Source: Rhizobium sp. 16-449-1b
GTDB lineage: Bacteria; Pseudomonadota; Alphaproteobacteria; Rhizobiales; Rhizobiaceae
DNA length: 64,000 nucleotides
Assembly: GCF_017741935.1 (NCBI RefSeq)
Contig: NZ_JAGHMH010000016.1
Location: 1 to 64,000, forward strand
Reading direction: 5' to 3'
The notes beneath the pieces are model-generated. The model was not told the DNA's origin. It saw only the letters and a program-made list of their open reading frames with translations, and did no database searches. Position numbers and translations under genes: made by a program. This document shows positions 41,346 to 49,474 of this stretch, piece after piece (the stretch's first letter is position 1; each line of letters opens with the position of its first letter).

Positions 41346-41765
41346 CTAGCGTATGGGTTTCTGATCCGGGTTCGCGGCAAGGAATTCGCCGAGAGCCGGA
41401 TTCTCGGCGTGGCGTTGCTGCTGATCGACAATCACGAACTTGTTGCCCAACTCGACCCGAAGCAAAGTCAGAAGCTGATCCAGATCCCTATTGAAGCGGT
41501 CGCACCTGCCTTGTGTCCAGAGGCTGGGGTCCGTCGGATAAAGCGGGTTGAGGTAGCCGAGATATTCTTGGTCGAGACGGCTGATGATCGAATGAACGTT
41601 GCGCGGCAGAAAGATTCGAGGAGGTTCTGAAACATCCCCCTCAGGGTTATAGTAGGTCGCATCAAGCGGACCATCGCCCAAAGTGGATCGTGTAGCCTCA
41701 TCACCTGCCCAAAGGCAGCCGCCGGCTCCGAAATCAAAGAAGAATCGCAGTGTGCCCTTTGTCAT
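41346..41765 (-). CDS. Hypothetical protein
   Basis: 139 residues from ATG 41765 (an ATG 15 bases upstream is possible). It begins LRFFFDFGAGGCLWAGDEATR, a pattern I have seen in uncharacterised proteins of 130-170 residues, and contains no signal peptide or membrane helix. No function can be given. It stands alone between the RND terminator and the Fnr-like regulator region. Confidence 0.6.
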   Translation of the reverse strand: MTKGTLRFFFDFGAGGCLWAGDEATRSTLGDGPLDATYYNPEGDVSEPPRIFLPRNVHSIISRLDQEYLGYLNPLYPTDPSLWTQGRCDRFNRDLDQLLTLLRVELGNKFVIVDQQQRHAENPALGEFLAANPDQKPIR

Positions 41766-41846
41766 GGCGCGAATAGCCATGTTTCATGAAATGTCCGCAA
41801 GTGGCGCATGGCTGCGACCTCAGGCTTTCTTGTTTCTTGCTCCCAC

Positions 41847-41860
41847 TTGATGCAGATCAA
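41847..41860. promoter_or_regulatory. Fnr/FixK anaerobox, TTGAT-N4-ATCAA
   Basis: TTGAT-GCAG-ATCAA is a perfect match to the binding site of Fnr, FixK and DNR/NnrR proteins. It lies 75 bases upstream of the Crp/Fnr gene, a common activating distance. Confidence 0.75.
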
Positions 41861-41935
41861 CTTTCACCGCAACCATTCCGGCTAGTTTAAGCGCATGGCA
41901 GGCGCGGCCTGCGACCGACGAATGTGGAGAAAGAG

Positions 41936-42646
41936 ATGACGACGGGCTTGAAACTGAGCAATGTGCATAAGGCCATGCTTGGCGAAACCATTCTTTTTTC
42001 CGGCCTCAACCGGGATGAGCGCAACGCGCTTCTCGCTTGCGCGACCATCGTACGCTACCAGACGCATGACATGCTGTTTCATCAGGGCGAACGGGGCGAG
42101 TATTTCTATTGCGTGCTGACGGGCTTCGCCCGGCTCTATCGCCTCGGCGGCGACAATCAGGAAGGCGACATCCGCATCTGCGAGCCGGGTGACAGCTTCG
42201 CCGAATGCCTGGTCACGGATGGCGGCGATTATCGCTATGGCGCCCAGGCCATGGAGCACTCGATCTTCGCCCGCTTCAATCTCGAACAGGTCCGGGCGCT
42301 GGTCGAACACCGACCGCATATCGGTATCGCCATCATGCGCAGCCTCTCGCAGCACCTGCTATCGACGATCGATTGCCTGGCGAGCGACCGCATGCAGACC
42401 GCACCCCAGCGCGTCGCGACCTATCTGCTCACCCATTGCAAACCGGAAGGTCTTGCGGCGAAGATGCGGCTTCCCTTCCAGAAGAGCCTCTTGGCGCGCA
42501 AGCTCGGGCTGGCGCCCGAGGCGCTCTCCCGCGCCTTCTCGTCGCTGCGCGCCGCCGGCGTTACCGTCAGCGGCCGCTCGATCGAGATCAGCAATCTCAA
42601 CGTCTTGAAGACGATCCCGGCGATTACAAGCCGCCATGCACCTTGA
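41936..42646 (+). CDS. Crp/Fnr-family regulator, FixK/DNR-like
   Basis: 236 residues. A cyclic-nucleotide-type sensor barrel (LFSGLNRDERNALLACATIVRYQTHDMLFHQGERGEYFYCVLTGFARLYRL) is joined by a long helix to a Crp-type HTH (LLARKLGLAPEALSRAFSSLRAAGV). The recognition helix has the E-x-x-S-R set that reads TTGAT half-sites. No N-terminal Cys cluster for an Fe-S centre is present, so it is FixK/DNR-like, not a true O2-sensing Fnr. A perfect anaerobox sits upstream. GGAG lies 6 bases before the ATG. Its end overlaps the convergent ureG by 23 bases. Confidence 0.88.
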   Translation: MTTGLKLSNVHKAMLGETILFSGLNRDERNALLACATIVRYQTHDMLFHQGERGEYFYCVLTGFARLYRLGGDNQEGDIRICEPGDSFAECLVTDGGDYRYGAQAMEHSIFARFNLEQVRALVEHRPHIGIAIMRSLSQHLLSTIDCLASDRMQTAPQRVATYLLTHCKPEGLAAKMRLPFQKSLLARKLGLAPEALSRAFSSLRAAGVTVSGRSIEISNLNVLKTIPAITSRHAP

Positions 42647-43244
42647 GGAAATCGACGATGGCGCCGATGCCGTCGCCGCGCTTCATGTCTGAGAACACGA
42701 AGGGGCGCGTATCGCGCATGCGCGTCGCGTCGCGATCCATCACGTCGAGATCGGCGCCGACATAAGGCGCGAGGTCCTTCTTGTTGATGACGAGAAGGTC
42801 CGACTTGGTGATCCCGGGCCCGCCCTTGCGCGGGATTTCCTCGCCTTGGCAGACAGAGATCACATAGATGGTGATATCTGCGAGATCGGGCGAGAAGGTC
42901 GCGGCCAGATTGTCGCCGCCCGATTCGATGAAGACCACGTCGAGATCGGGAATGCGCTCGTTGAGGCCGGCAATGGCCTGCAGGTTGATCGTCGCGTCTT
43001 CACGAATGGCCGTGTGCGGGCAGCCGCCCGTTTCCACGCCGACGATGCGCTCCGATGGCAGCGCCTGCATGCGCATCAGCGCTTCTGCATCCTCGGTCGT
43101 GTAGATATCGTTGGTGACGACAGCGACCGAATATTGGTCGCGCATCGCCTTGCAGAGCTTTTCCGTCAGCGCCGTCTTGCCCGAGCCGACCGGTCCACCG
43201 ATGCCAACCCGCAGAGGTCCATTTCCTGATTTCATATCGTGCAC
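42624..43244 (-). CDS. ureG: Urease accessory GTPase UreG
   Basis: 206 residues. P-loop GGPVGSGKTALTEKL near the N-terminus, then VVTNDIYTTEDAEAL, VETGGCPHTAIREDAT (the nickel-linked CPH motif), FIESGGDNLAATFSPDL, and the NKKDLA guanine motif. It loads nickel into apo-urease with UreF and UreD using GTP. Last gene of the urea block; 82 bases separate it from ureF. Confidence 0.95.
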   Translation of the reverse strand: MHDMKSGNGPLRVGIGGPVGSGKTALTEKLCKAMRDQYSVAVVTNDIYTTEDAEALMRMQALPSERIVGVETGGCPHTAIREDATINLQAIAGLNERIPDLDVVFIESGGDNLAATFSPDLADITIYVISVCQGEEIPRKGGPGITKSDLLVINKKDLAPYVGADLDVMDRDATRMRDTRPFVFSDMKRGDGIGAIVDFLKVHGGL

Positions 43245-43326
43245 TCCAATCGAGAATAATCATAGCGCGTCAACCGCAAGGCGGCCACCGGCAAATGGCG
43301 CAGATCGTTAGCGACAAGCGCCGTTG

Positions 43327-43998
43327 TCACGACCGAAAGAGCCGCGTCGATTGCGTCTCGTGCCGTAGCGAAACGATATCGGCCTGCACCGTCGCCGAGC
43401 CTAACTCATCGAGCGTCGAGCCCGCCGCCCGCCGCGCAAGCAAAGCGATATCCCCTTCCCGCGCCGCCATGATCGCGACACCATCCTTCTGGCCGGCAAC
43501 GCCGAGCCGGATACCGGCGGAGATGGCCTGCGAGACATAGGCATGCAAGAAAGCGGCAACCGCCTTTTCGGCACTGATCCCATGCGCACCGGACACGGCG
43601 CCGACGGCAATAGGATAAGCCACATGTTTCGGCAGCCGTGCGAACACCTCATCAGGCCATGCGCCGGCCGCCGACAGGAAAGCGTCGCCGAGCAGCATCG
43701 TCTCCTGATGCCGCTCGCGCGATCCCGCCAATGCCTCGGCAAGCTCGGCCACCTGAGACAGCGCAGAGGCGTCGCCATGCACCCCGTTGCTCTCGGCAAG
43801 TAGCACGACATCATTCCAGACGGCGCCGTGATCCATCATGGCACCAAGCCAATCGCTGAGCGACGCGGCATCATGCACGAGCCCGTCATGCACGGCGCGC
43901 TCCAGCCCGCCCGAATAGGCGAACGAGCCCACCGGAAAGGCCGGCGAAAGCCATGCCATCAACCGCAGCAGCGCCTGAAGATCACCGTTCTCGGTCAT
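43327..43998 (-). CDS. ureF: Urease accessory protein UreF
   Basis: 223 residues, all-helical. LMAWLSPAFPVGSFAYSGGLERAVHDGLV is the conserved N-terminal region; further GDAFLSAAG and YPIAVGAVSGAHGISAEKAVAAFLHAYVSQAISAGIRLGVAGQ are typical. It acts as a scaffold in the UreDFG complex. It starts 3 bases before the ureE stop region, in the same operon. Confidence 0.93.
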   Translation of the reverse strand: MTENGDLQALLRLMAWLSPAFPVGSFAYSGGLERAVHDGLVHDAASLSDWLGAMMDHGAVWNDVVLLAESNGVHGDASALSQVAELAEALAGSRERHQETMLLGDAFLSAAGAWPDEVFARLPKHVAYPIAVGAVSGAHGISAEKAVAAFLHAYVSQAISAGIRLGVAGQKDGVAIMAAREGDIALLARRAAGSTLDELGSATVQADIVSLRHETQSTRLFRS

Positions 43999-44001
43999 GG
44001 C

Positions 44002-44514
44002 TCAGTCGTGCGAATGGTTGTGCCCATGATCATGTCCATGGTCGTGCCCGTGGCCATGATCGTGTCCATGCGAATGGCTGCCATGGGAATGATAGGCGCC
44101 CCGCGCCGGCTGGAACGGCTCGGTGACATCCGAGACCGTCGCGCCCAGCCCTTCGAGCATGGCGCGGATGACATGGTCGCGCAGGATCAGGATACGCTGT
44201 TCCTCGATCTGCGCACCCAGATGCCGGTTGCCCAGATGCCAGGCGAGCTCGATCAGATGCAGGCGATCGCGGGCCTTGATCTCGAACAGCTTCTCGTCGG
44301 CGGCAACGATCTCCACCAGCTCGCCATCGCCGAGCACCAGCATGTCGCCATTGGCGAACAGCACCGGCTCCTTGAGGTCAAGCATGACCATCTCGCCATT
44401 GTCGAGATGCAGCAGCTTGCGCCGGAGATGCCTCAGATCATGCGGCAGCACGACCTTGTGCGTGGGGTGGGAAGACGGCGTGCCGGCCGGCAGATAGGAG
44501 GTGATGTACTGCAT
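44002..44514 (-). CDS. ureE: Urease nickel chaperone UreE with His-rich tail
   Basis: 170 residues. The core has HKVVLPHDLRHLRRKLLHLDNGEMVMLDL and LIELAWHLGNRHLGAQIEE with the conserved metal His, and RDHVIRAMLEGLGA. The last ~30 residues are almost only His, Gly and Asp (about 16 His), a nickel-storage tail as in Klebsiella UreE. The start ATG at 44514 begins the conserved domain; the frame is open upstream into the diguanylate cyclase gene but that is not part of UreE. It is separated by 103 bases from the cyclase gene. Confidence 0.93.
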   Translation of the reverse strand: MQYITSYLPAGTPSSHPTHKVVLPHDLRHLRRKLLHLDNGEMVMLDLKEPVLFANGDMLVLGDGELVEIVAADEKLFEIKARDRLHLIELAWHLGNRHLGAQIEEQRILILRDHVIRAMLEGLGATVSDVTEPFQPARGAYHSHGSHSHGHDHGHGHDHGHDHGHNHSHD

Positions 44515-44617
44515 GATGTGTCCATTCCGGTTCAGGCGAGGAGCATGCAAAATCGGCTGGAACCGCGCAAGGGTCAAAACGCCGATTTGCGCACTATACG
44601 CGTGTCGTTGCATCGCT

Positions 44618-45448
44618 TTAGTGAATGGCGGACGACCTGCCGTCGACATTGGTTTCATCCTGGCTGAGACGCATGCGGCGCTGCAGGCCCTCGTCCTCGT
44701 GCACGACGCGATTGCGGCCGAGCGTCTTCGCCAGATAGAGCGCCTTGTCGGCGGCGGTGTAGGCCGCCTGCCTGCTTCGTCCATCAAAGAGCTCCGCGAT
44801 GCCGGCCGACATCGTGACATTGAAAGTACAGCCATCGAGCGCGATCGTCCGTTCGGCAAGCCGGTTGCAGGCCGCCCGGATCTGCGCCACTCGCTCCTCC
44901 TTGAGCGGCGCAATGACGACAACCCCGAACTCCTCGCCGCCAAGTCGCGCGACAGTCGATTCCTCGCTGAAGGCCGCCGACAGCTCCGCCGCGACGGCAA
45001 CGATGACAGCATCGCCGCAGGCATGCCCGTAGCGATCGTTGACAGCCTTGAAGCGGTCCACGTCGAAGATCGCCAGACAAGCGGGCTCATCGACATCATC
45101 GAGCGCCTCGGTAAATGCCCGTCGGTTCAGGAGGCCGGACAGCATGTCGGTACGGCTCAGCTGCTCGAACTCGGCGCGCGAGACGCTGAGCTGATGCATG
45201 GCATAGCCCGCGACCAGGGCGAGTACGCCGGAGACGATCCCCCCGATCACCCAGGACAGCGCCACGCCATAGATCACGGCATGCTCCAGCGAGACGGGCA
45301 GCACACCGGCCCAATCGAGCGGCAACAACAGCACCGAGATACCAAGCGACGAGAGCATCACCGCGGCGAAACTCATCTTCAGCGCATAGGTGTAAATCGT
45401 CAGGCGATTCCTGAAATCGCCGAGCTCCGCCTCGAGTAAAATATGCAT
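44618..45448 (-). CDS. Membrane diguanylate cyclase (GGDEF domain)
   Basis: 276 residues. Two N-terminal membrane helices (MSFAAVMLSSLGISVLLLPL, and AVIYGVALSWVIGGIVSGVLALVAG) and a cytoplasmic GGDEF domain: RTDMLSGLLNRRAF, IFDVDRFKAVNDRYGH and the active loop ARLGGEEFGVV (GGEEF, an active variant). No I-site RxxD directly before the loop was seen, so product inhibition may be absent. It should make cyclic di-GMP. It lies inside the urease gene block between ureC and ureE, same strand, after a 341-base gap with a hairpin, so it may have its own promoter. Confidence 0.9.
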   Translation of the reverse strand: MHILLEAELGDFRNRLTIYTYALKMSFAAVMLSSLGISVLLLPLDWAGVLPVSLEHAVIYGVALSWVIGGIVSGVLALVAGYAMHQLSVSRAEFEQLSRTDMLSGLLNRRAFTEALDDVDEPACLAIFDVDRFKAVNDRYGHACGDAVIVAVAAELSAAFSEESTVARLGGEEFGVVVIAPLKEERVAQIRAACNRLAERTIALDGCTFNVTMSAGIAELFDGRSRQAAYTAADKALYLAKTLGRNRVVHEDEGLQRRMRLSQDETNVDGRSSAIH

Positions 45449-45755
45449 CCGAATCGACCTTTTTGCCCTCGCCCAAGTCTATTGATGAGACACGAACCGC
45501 TGCCGGGGTCTTAAGGGAATCGCTAGGATTTTAACGAGTTTTGTAAATTGTTCGTGCGCTGCACAATGGATCGAAACGCGACGAAAATGGCTTTGGAAAA
45601 GGTCGCGAGGCTGCGCACCTAATGAATTGATAAATAACACTTTTCAGGATTTCGTCGGCCGCCGCGTCCCATTTCGGACGCAACGCCCCATGGTGGAACA
45701 GGGCACAATCGTGATACAACTTTAAGAATGCATTGCTAAACGTGTAGTCAGAAGT
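45449..45755. other. Gap between ureC and the diguanylate cyclase gene
   Basis: About 307 bases, AT-richer than the flanks, no credible gene. It likely contains the cyclase promoter on the minus strand. No known operator recognised. Confidence 0.5.
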
Positions 45756-45779
45756 TGGCCGGCACCGTGGCGCCGGCCA
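45756..45779 (-). terminator. Hairpin after ureC
   Basis: TGGCCGGC / GCCGGCCA stem with an 8-base loop, 11 bases past the ureC stop on the minus strand. No T-run follows; it may attenuate rather than end the ure transcript before the inserted cyclase gene. Confidence 0.5.
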
Positions 45780-45789
45780 TTAAAGGTCA

Positions 45790-47499
45790 TCAATACATGA
45801 AATAGCGCTGCGCCATCGGCAGCGAGGTCGCCGGTTCGCAGGTCAGCAGCTCGCCGTCGGCGCGTACCTCGTAGGTCTCCGGATCGACCTCGATATGGGG
45901 CGTCAGGCTGTTATGGATCATCGACGCCTTGGAGATGCCGCCGCGCGTGTTCTTGATGGCGACAAGGTCCTTGGCGACGCCGAGGCGCCCCTTCAGGCCG
46001 GCGTCGAGCGACGCCTGCGAAACGAACGTGACCGACGAGTTGGTGCGCAGCTTACCGTAGGCGGCAAACATCGGGCGATAGTGCATCGGCTGTGGCGTCG
46101 GGATCGAGGCGTTTGGATCACCCATCGGGGCCGCCGCGATCGAGCCGGCGAGCAGCACCATCTCCGGCTTCACGCCGAAGAAGGCCGGGTTCCAGAGCAC
46201 GAGGTCAGCGCGCTTGCCGACTTCGATCGAGCCGATCTCATGGCTGACCCCTTGCGCGATCGCCGGGTTGATCGTGTACTTGGCGATATAGCGGCGGACG
46301 CGGAAGTTGTCGTTGTCGCCCGTCTCCTCCTTCAGCGGACCGCGCTGGCGCTTCATCTTGTCGGCCGTCTGCCAGGTGCGGATCGCCACTTCGCCGACGC
46401 GGCCCATGGCCTGGCTGTCGGACGAGATGATCGAGAAGGCGCCGATATCGTGCAGGATGTCTTCGGCCGCGATCGTCTCCTTGCGGATGCGGCTTTCGGC
46501 GAACGCGATATCCTCGGGGATCGACGGCGACAAATGGTGGCAGACCATCAGCATGTCGAGATGCTCGGCGACAGTGTTGACCGTATACGGCCGCGTCGGG
46601 TTGGTCGAAGACGGAATGACGTTCGACTGGCCGCAGATCTTGATGATATCGGGCGCGTGGCCACCGCCCGCCCCTTCCGTGTGGAAGGCGTGGATGGTGC
46701 GGCCCTTGAGCGCCCCGATCGTATCCTCGACGAAGCCGCTCTCGTTCAGCGTGTCCGTGTGGATCATCACCTGGATATCGTATTCGTCGGCAACCGAAAG
46801 GCAGCAGTCGATCGCAGCCGGCGTCGTGCCCCAGTCCTCGTGCAGCTTAAGAGACGACGCGCCGGCGAGCACCATCTCCTCGAGCGCGGCCGGCAGCGAG
46901 GCATTGCCCTTGCCCGCCAGCGCGAGGTTCATCGGGAAGCCGTCGAAGCTTTCGATCATCCGCTCGATATGCCAGGCGCCGGTGCAGGTGGTGGCGAGCG
47001 TGCCGTGCGCCGGGCCAGAGCCGCCGCCGAGCATGCAGGTGATGCCGGACATCAGCGCTTCCTCGATCTGCTGCGGGCAGATGTAGTGGATATGCGCGTC
47101 CATGCCGCCGGCAGTGATGATCTTGCCCTCGCCGGCGATCGCCTCGGTGGATGGACCGACGATGATGTTGACACCCGGCTGCGTATCCGGATTGCCGGCC
47201 TTGCCTATGGCGTGAATGCGACCGTTCTTCAGCCCGATATCGGCCTTGACGATGCCGGTGTGGTCGATGATCACGACGTTGGTGATGACGGTATCGACCG
47301 CGCCCTGTGCCCGCGTCGCCTGGCTCTGCCCCATGCCGTCGCGGATGACCTTGCCGCCGCCGAACTTCACCTCTTCGCCGTAGGTGGTAAAATCCTTCTC
47401 GATCTCGATGAAGAGCTCGGTGTCGGCAAGCCGCACCTTGTCGCCGGTGGTCGGGCCGAACATGCCGGCATAGGCGGCGCGGGAAATCTTGTAGGGCAT
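45790..47499 (-). CDS. ureC: Urease alpha subunit
   Basis: 569 residues, full length. Nickel and catalytic positions are visible: DAHIHYICPQ, the Lys to be carbamylated in SSLKLHEDWG, VMIHTDTLNESGFVEDT, HAFHTEGAGGGHAPDI, the mobile flap with MVCHHLSPSIPEDIAFAESR and the Asp of SSDSQAMGR. It hydrolyses urea to ammonia and carbamate with UreA and UreB. In operon order it follows the GT29-like accessory gene by 3 bases. Confidence 0.97.
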   Translation of the reverse strand: MPYKISRAAYAGMFGPTTGDKVRLADTELFIEIEKDFTTYGEEVKFGGGKVIRDGMGQSQATRAQGAVDTVITNVVIIDHTGIVKADIGLKNGRIHAIGKAGNPDTQPGVNIIVGPSTEAIAGEGKIITAGGMDAHIHYICPQQIEEALMSGITCMLGGGSGPAHGTLATTCTGAWHIERMIESFDGFPMNLALAGKGNASLPAALEEMVLAGASSLKLHEDWGTTPAAIDCCLSVADEYDIQVMIHTDTLNESGFVEDTIGALKGRTIHAFHTEGAGGGHAPDIIKICGQSNVIPSSTNPTRPYTVNTVAEHLDMLMVCHHLSPSIPEDIAFAESRIRKETIAAEDILHDIGAFSIISSDSQAMGRVGEVAIRTWQTADKMKRQRGPLKEETGDNDNFRVRRYIAKYTINPAIAQGVSHEIGSIEVGKRADLVLWNPAFFGVKPEMVLLAGSIAAAPMGDPNASIPTPQPMHYRPMFAAYGKLRTNSSVTFVSQASLDAGLKGRLGVAKDLVAIKNTRGGISKASMIHNSLTPHIEVDPETYEVRADGELLTCEPATSLPMAQRYFMY

Positions 47500-47502
47500 G
47501 GG

Positions 47503-48141
47503 TCAGGCTCCTTGGGAGGACGAACGGGATGCGGACGGATAAAACCGCGTGACGCGGCCGGCGGCGACGTAAGCGTCGACGAGCTGCCTTTCGGCAGCGA
47601 AGGGATGCCACTCCCAGCCTTGATGGCCGAAGCCGACAAGCGCGATCGGGGCATCGGGAAATCGGTTCATGACCTCGGCGATCACGATCATGCCGCTGCT
47701 CGGCACGACGTAAGGCGCGGGGTCAAATGCGGCCAGCGCCTGGTCGACGCCATCATGAATCACTTTGTCAACGACCACATGCACCTTGCCAGAGTCCCTG
47801 CAGAAGCTGCTGAATTGACTCGTATAGTCGTCGCAGAAATCGTCGAGCTCTGGATGCGATATGGCAAGCAGGCCCTTGAGCGCCGCGAATTTTTCCGGAT
47901 CGCGAACGCTCCAGATCTCGGCAGCCTCGACCACGGCGGGATGCGCGCGCCACGCTTCAGAAGACAGCATCGCCTTGGCGGGACGGCCGGTGTTGCAGAC
48001 GGCGACGACGTCGGTGCGGCCGGGGCTCGCCTCATAGGATCGGCATTCGTTGAACCGGATGACGAAGCGTGCTGCAGCCACTGCCGCGGCCCCTTCCGCA
48101 CCGATCTCACCATTGCCGACGATCATGATGCTCTCTGTCAC
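47503..48141 (-). CDS. Urease-operon accessory protein, GT29/sialyltransferase-like fold
   Basis: 212 residues. It starts IMIVGNGEIGAEGAAAVAAARFVIRFNECRSYEA, resembling the nucleotide-binding opening of GT29-like proteins (VGNG...VIRFN), and contains SGMIVIAEVMNRFPDAPIALVGFGHQGW near the end. In rhizobia it is simply labelled urease operon accessory protein; no role in urease activation has been shown to my knowledge. It sits between LprI-like and ureC genes with 1-3 base spacing, so it is an integral part of the operon. Confidence 0.75.
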   Translation of the reverse strand: MTESIMIVGNGEIGAEGAAAVAAARFVIRFNECRSYEASPGRTDVVAVCNTGRPAKAMLSSEAWRAHPAVVEAAEIWSVRDPEKFAALKGLLAISHPELDDFCDDYTSQFSSFCRDSGKVHVVVDKVIHDGVDQALAAFDPAPYVVPSSGMIVIAEVMNRFPDAPIALVGFGHQGWEWHPFAAERQLVDAYVAAGRVTRFYPSASRSSSQGA

Positions 48142-48142
48142 C

Positions 48143-48553
48143 TCAGTTGCTCATCGCGTCTTCGAGTGTCTTCAGCTCCTTGGTCCTGGCATCGGTCACG
48201 TTGGCGATGCAGCCGGCAACCAGCATCGGCTCCATCGTGCCGCCACGCGCCTGAAAGCCCGCCGCTTCGCATTGCGCATCACGGTAGGTAATCCACGCGC
48301 GCTGGGCGGTCACCAGAGCTTTCTCCGCCCCCTTCATGTCGTCATCCTGATCGCTATCGATGGCGACCATGGCGGCGCGGGTCTTCTTATATTGAACGTT
48401 GAGCGCCTTGTCGGCCTCGTCCTGCCGCGCCCGCTCGCAGAGCGTCATGTCGGTCTGCGTCGTCGGGCTCTTGCAGTCGATCTCCTCGGCGCCGGCACTG
48501 CCGGCAGCCATCAGCGTCAGCAGGCCGAAACCCATAGGCATAAAGAAACGCAT
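48143..48553 (-). CDS. LprI-like secreted protein (lysozyme-inhibitor family)
   Basis: 136 residues. Signal peptide (MRFFMPMGFGLLTLMAAGSAGA), then a four-Cys helical domain: IDCKSPTTQTDMTLCERARQDEADKALNVQY, RAWITYRDAQCEAAG and VAGCIANVTDARTKELKTLE. This is the DUF1311/LprI fold, which includes lysozyme inhibitors. The start has GGGAGG 5 bases before ATG 48553; a GTG overlapping the ureB stop (48577) is in frame. It lies between ureB and ureC in the operon; its link with urease is unknown. Confidence 0.82.
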   Translation of the reverse strand: MRFFMPMGFGLLTLMAAGSAGAEEIDCKSPTTQTDMTLCERARQDEADKALNVQYKKTRAAMVAIDSDQDDDMKGAEKALVTAQRAWITYRDAQCEAAGFQARGGTMEPMLVAGCIANVTDARTKELKTLEDAMSN

Positions 48554-48573
48554 CATCTCCTCCCGAGACATGA

Positions 48574-48879
48574 TCACAGCTTGCCCATCACCAGTTGGCG
48601 GAAGCCATAGACTTCGCGCTTGCCGGATAGCGGGATCAGCGTCACCGAGCGCGTCTGCCCAGGCTCGAAGCGCACGGCTGTGCCGGCCGGAATATCGAGC
48701 CGCATGCCATGCGCCTTCTCGCGATCGAAGGAGAGCCCGGCATTGGTCTCGCCGAAATGATAGTGGCTGCCGACCTGAACCGGACGGTCGCCGGTATTCG
48801 ACACCTCGATGGTCACTGTCGGCGCGCCGGCGTTGAGTTCGATTTCGCCTGGTGCGGCAATGATTTCGCCTGGGATCAT
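48574..48879 (-). CDS. ureB: Urease beta subunit
   Basis: 101 residues. Family marks: IPGEIIAAPGEIELNAGAPTVTIEVSNTGDRPVQVGSHYHFGETN, then FDREKAHGMRLDIPAGTAVRFEPGQTRSVTLIPLSGKREVYGF. It is a structural part of the (ABC)3 urease trimer. Separate beta and gamma genes are the usual bacterial form. Confidence 0.96.
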   Translation of the reverse strand: MIPGEIIAAPGEIELNAGAPTVTIEVSNTGDRPVQVGSHYHFGETNAGLSFDREKAHGMRLDIPAGTAVRFEPGQTRSVTLIPLSGKREVYGFRQLVMGKL

Positions 48880-48889
48880 ATGTCTCTCC

Positions 48890-49144
48890 TCACGCAGCCT
48901 TCACGGGCGCGCAGCCCTCGGCCTTCAGCACGCGTTTCGTCGATGCCGGGTTGTTGATGAGCTTGCCCGCCGGGCGCACCGGCCGGCGCACCAGTTCGCC
49001 GCCGCAATTCGGGCAGACGCCTGAAAGCACGTTTTCAGCGCAGGCGGCGCAATAGGTGCACTCGAAGCTGCACATCATGGCCATCAGGCTTTCGGGCGGC
49101 AGGTCCTTGTCGCAGCATTCGCAATTGGGTCGAAGCTCGAGCAT
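48890..49144 (-). CDS. DUF1272 zinc-ribbon-like protein
   Basis: 84 residues. It has eight Cys in pairs (CECCDKDLPP, CSFECTYCAACAENVL, CPNCGGELVRRP), enough for two zinc sites; the domain is DUF1272. Function unknown. It lies between ureA (7 bases) and ureB (10 bases), so it is cotranscribed. A role in metal handling for urease is a guess from context. Confidence 0.85.
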   Translation of the reverse strand: MLELRPNCECCDKDLPPESLMAMMCSFECTYCAACAENVLSGVCPNCGGELVRRPVRPAGKLINNPASTKRVLKAEGCAPVKAA

Positions 49145-49151
49145 GATGGCC

Positions 49152-49454
49152 TCAGCGGATCGGTTCGTGAACGGTCACCAGCTTCGTCCCATCGGGGAAC
49201 GTCGCCTCCACCTGCACGTCATGGATCATCTCGGCGATGCCATCCATCACCTGGTCGCGGCCGATGACATGGGCACCGGCTTCCATCAGCTCAGCCACCG
49301 GCCGGCCGTCACGCGCGCCTTCGACGACGTAGTCGGTAATCAGCGCGATCGCCTCGGGATAGTTGAGCTTGACGCCCCGCTCCAGCCGCCGCCGCGCGAC
49401 CATCGCCGCCATCGAAATCAACAGCTTGTCTTTTTCTCTTGGTGTGAGGTTCAT
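49152..49454 (-). CDS. ureA: Urease gamma subunit
   Basis: 100 residues. NLTPREKDKLLISMAAMVARRRLERGVKLNYPEAIALITDYVVEGARDG and the end FPDGTKLVTVHEPI are diagnostic. It follows ureD by 20 bases. ATG 49454 begins the conserved region; the open frame continues upstream within the antisense/alternate frame of ureD. Confidence 0.97.
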   Translation of the reverse strand: MNLTPREKDKLLISMAAMVARRRLERGVKLNYPEAIALITDYVVEGARDGRPVAELMEAGAHVIGRDQVMDGIAEMIHDVQVEATFPDGTKLVTVHEPIR

Positions 49455-49474
49455 CGTGCATCCATCTGCTTGAA

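Noticed and set aside
44005..44100. Tandem repeat resembling a CRISPR or satellite
   Set aside because: The repeats are His/Gly/Asp codons of the UreE nickel-binding tail.
45895..48291. Long plus-strand open frame opposite ureC and the GT29-like gene
   Set aside because: Low-complexity Arg/Asp/His/Ala translation, no ribosome site; a mirror of the urease genes.
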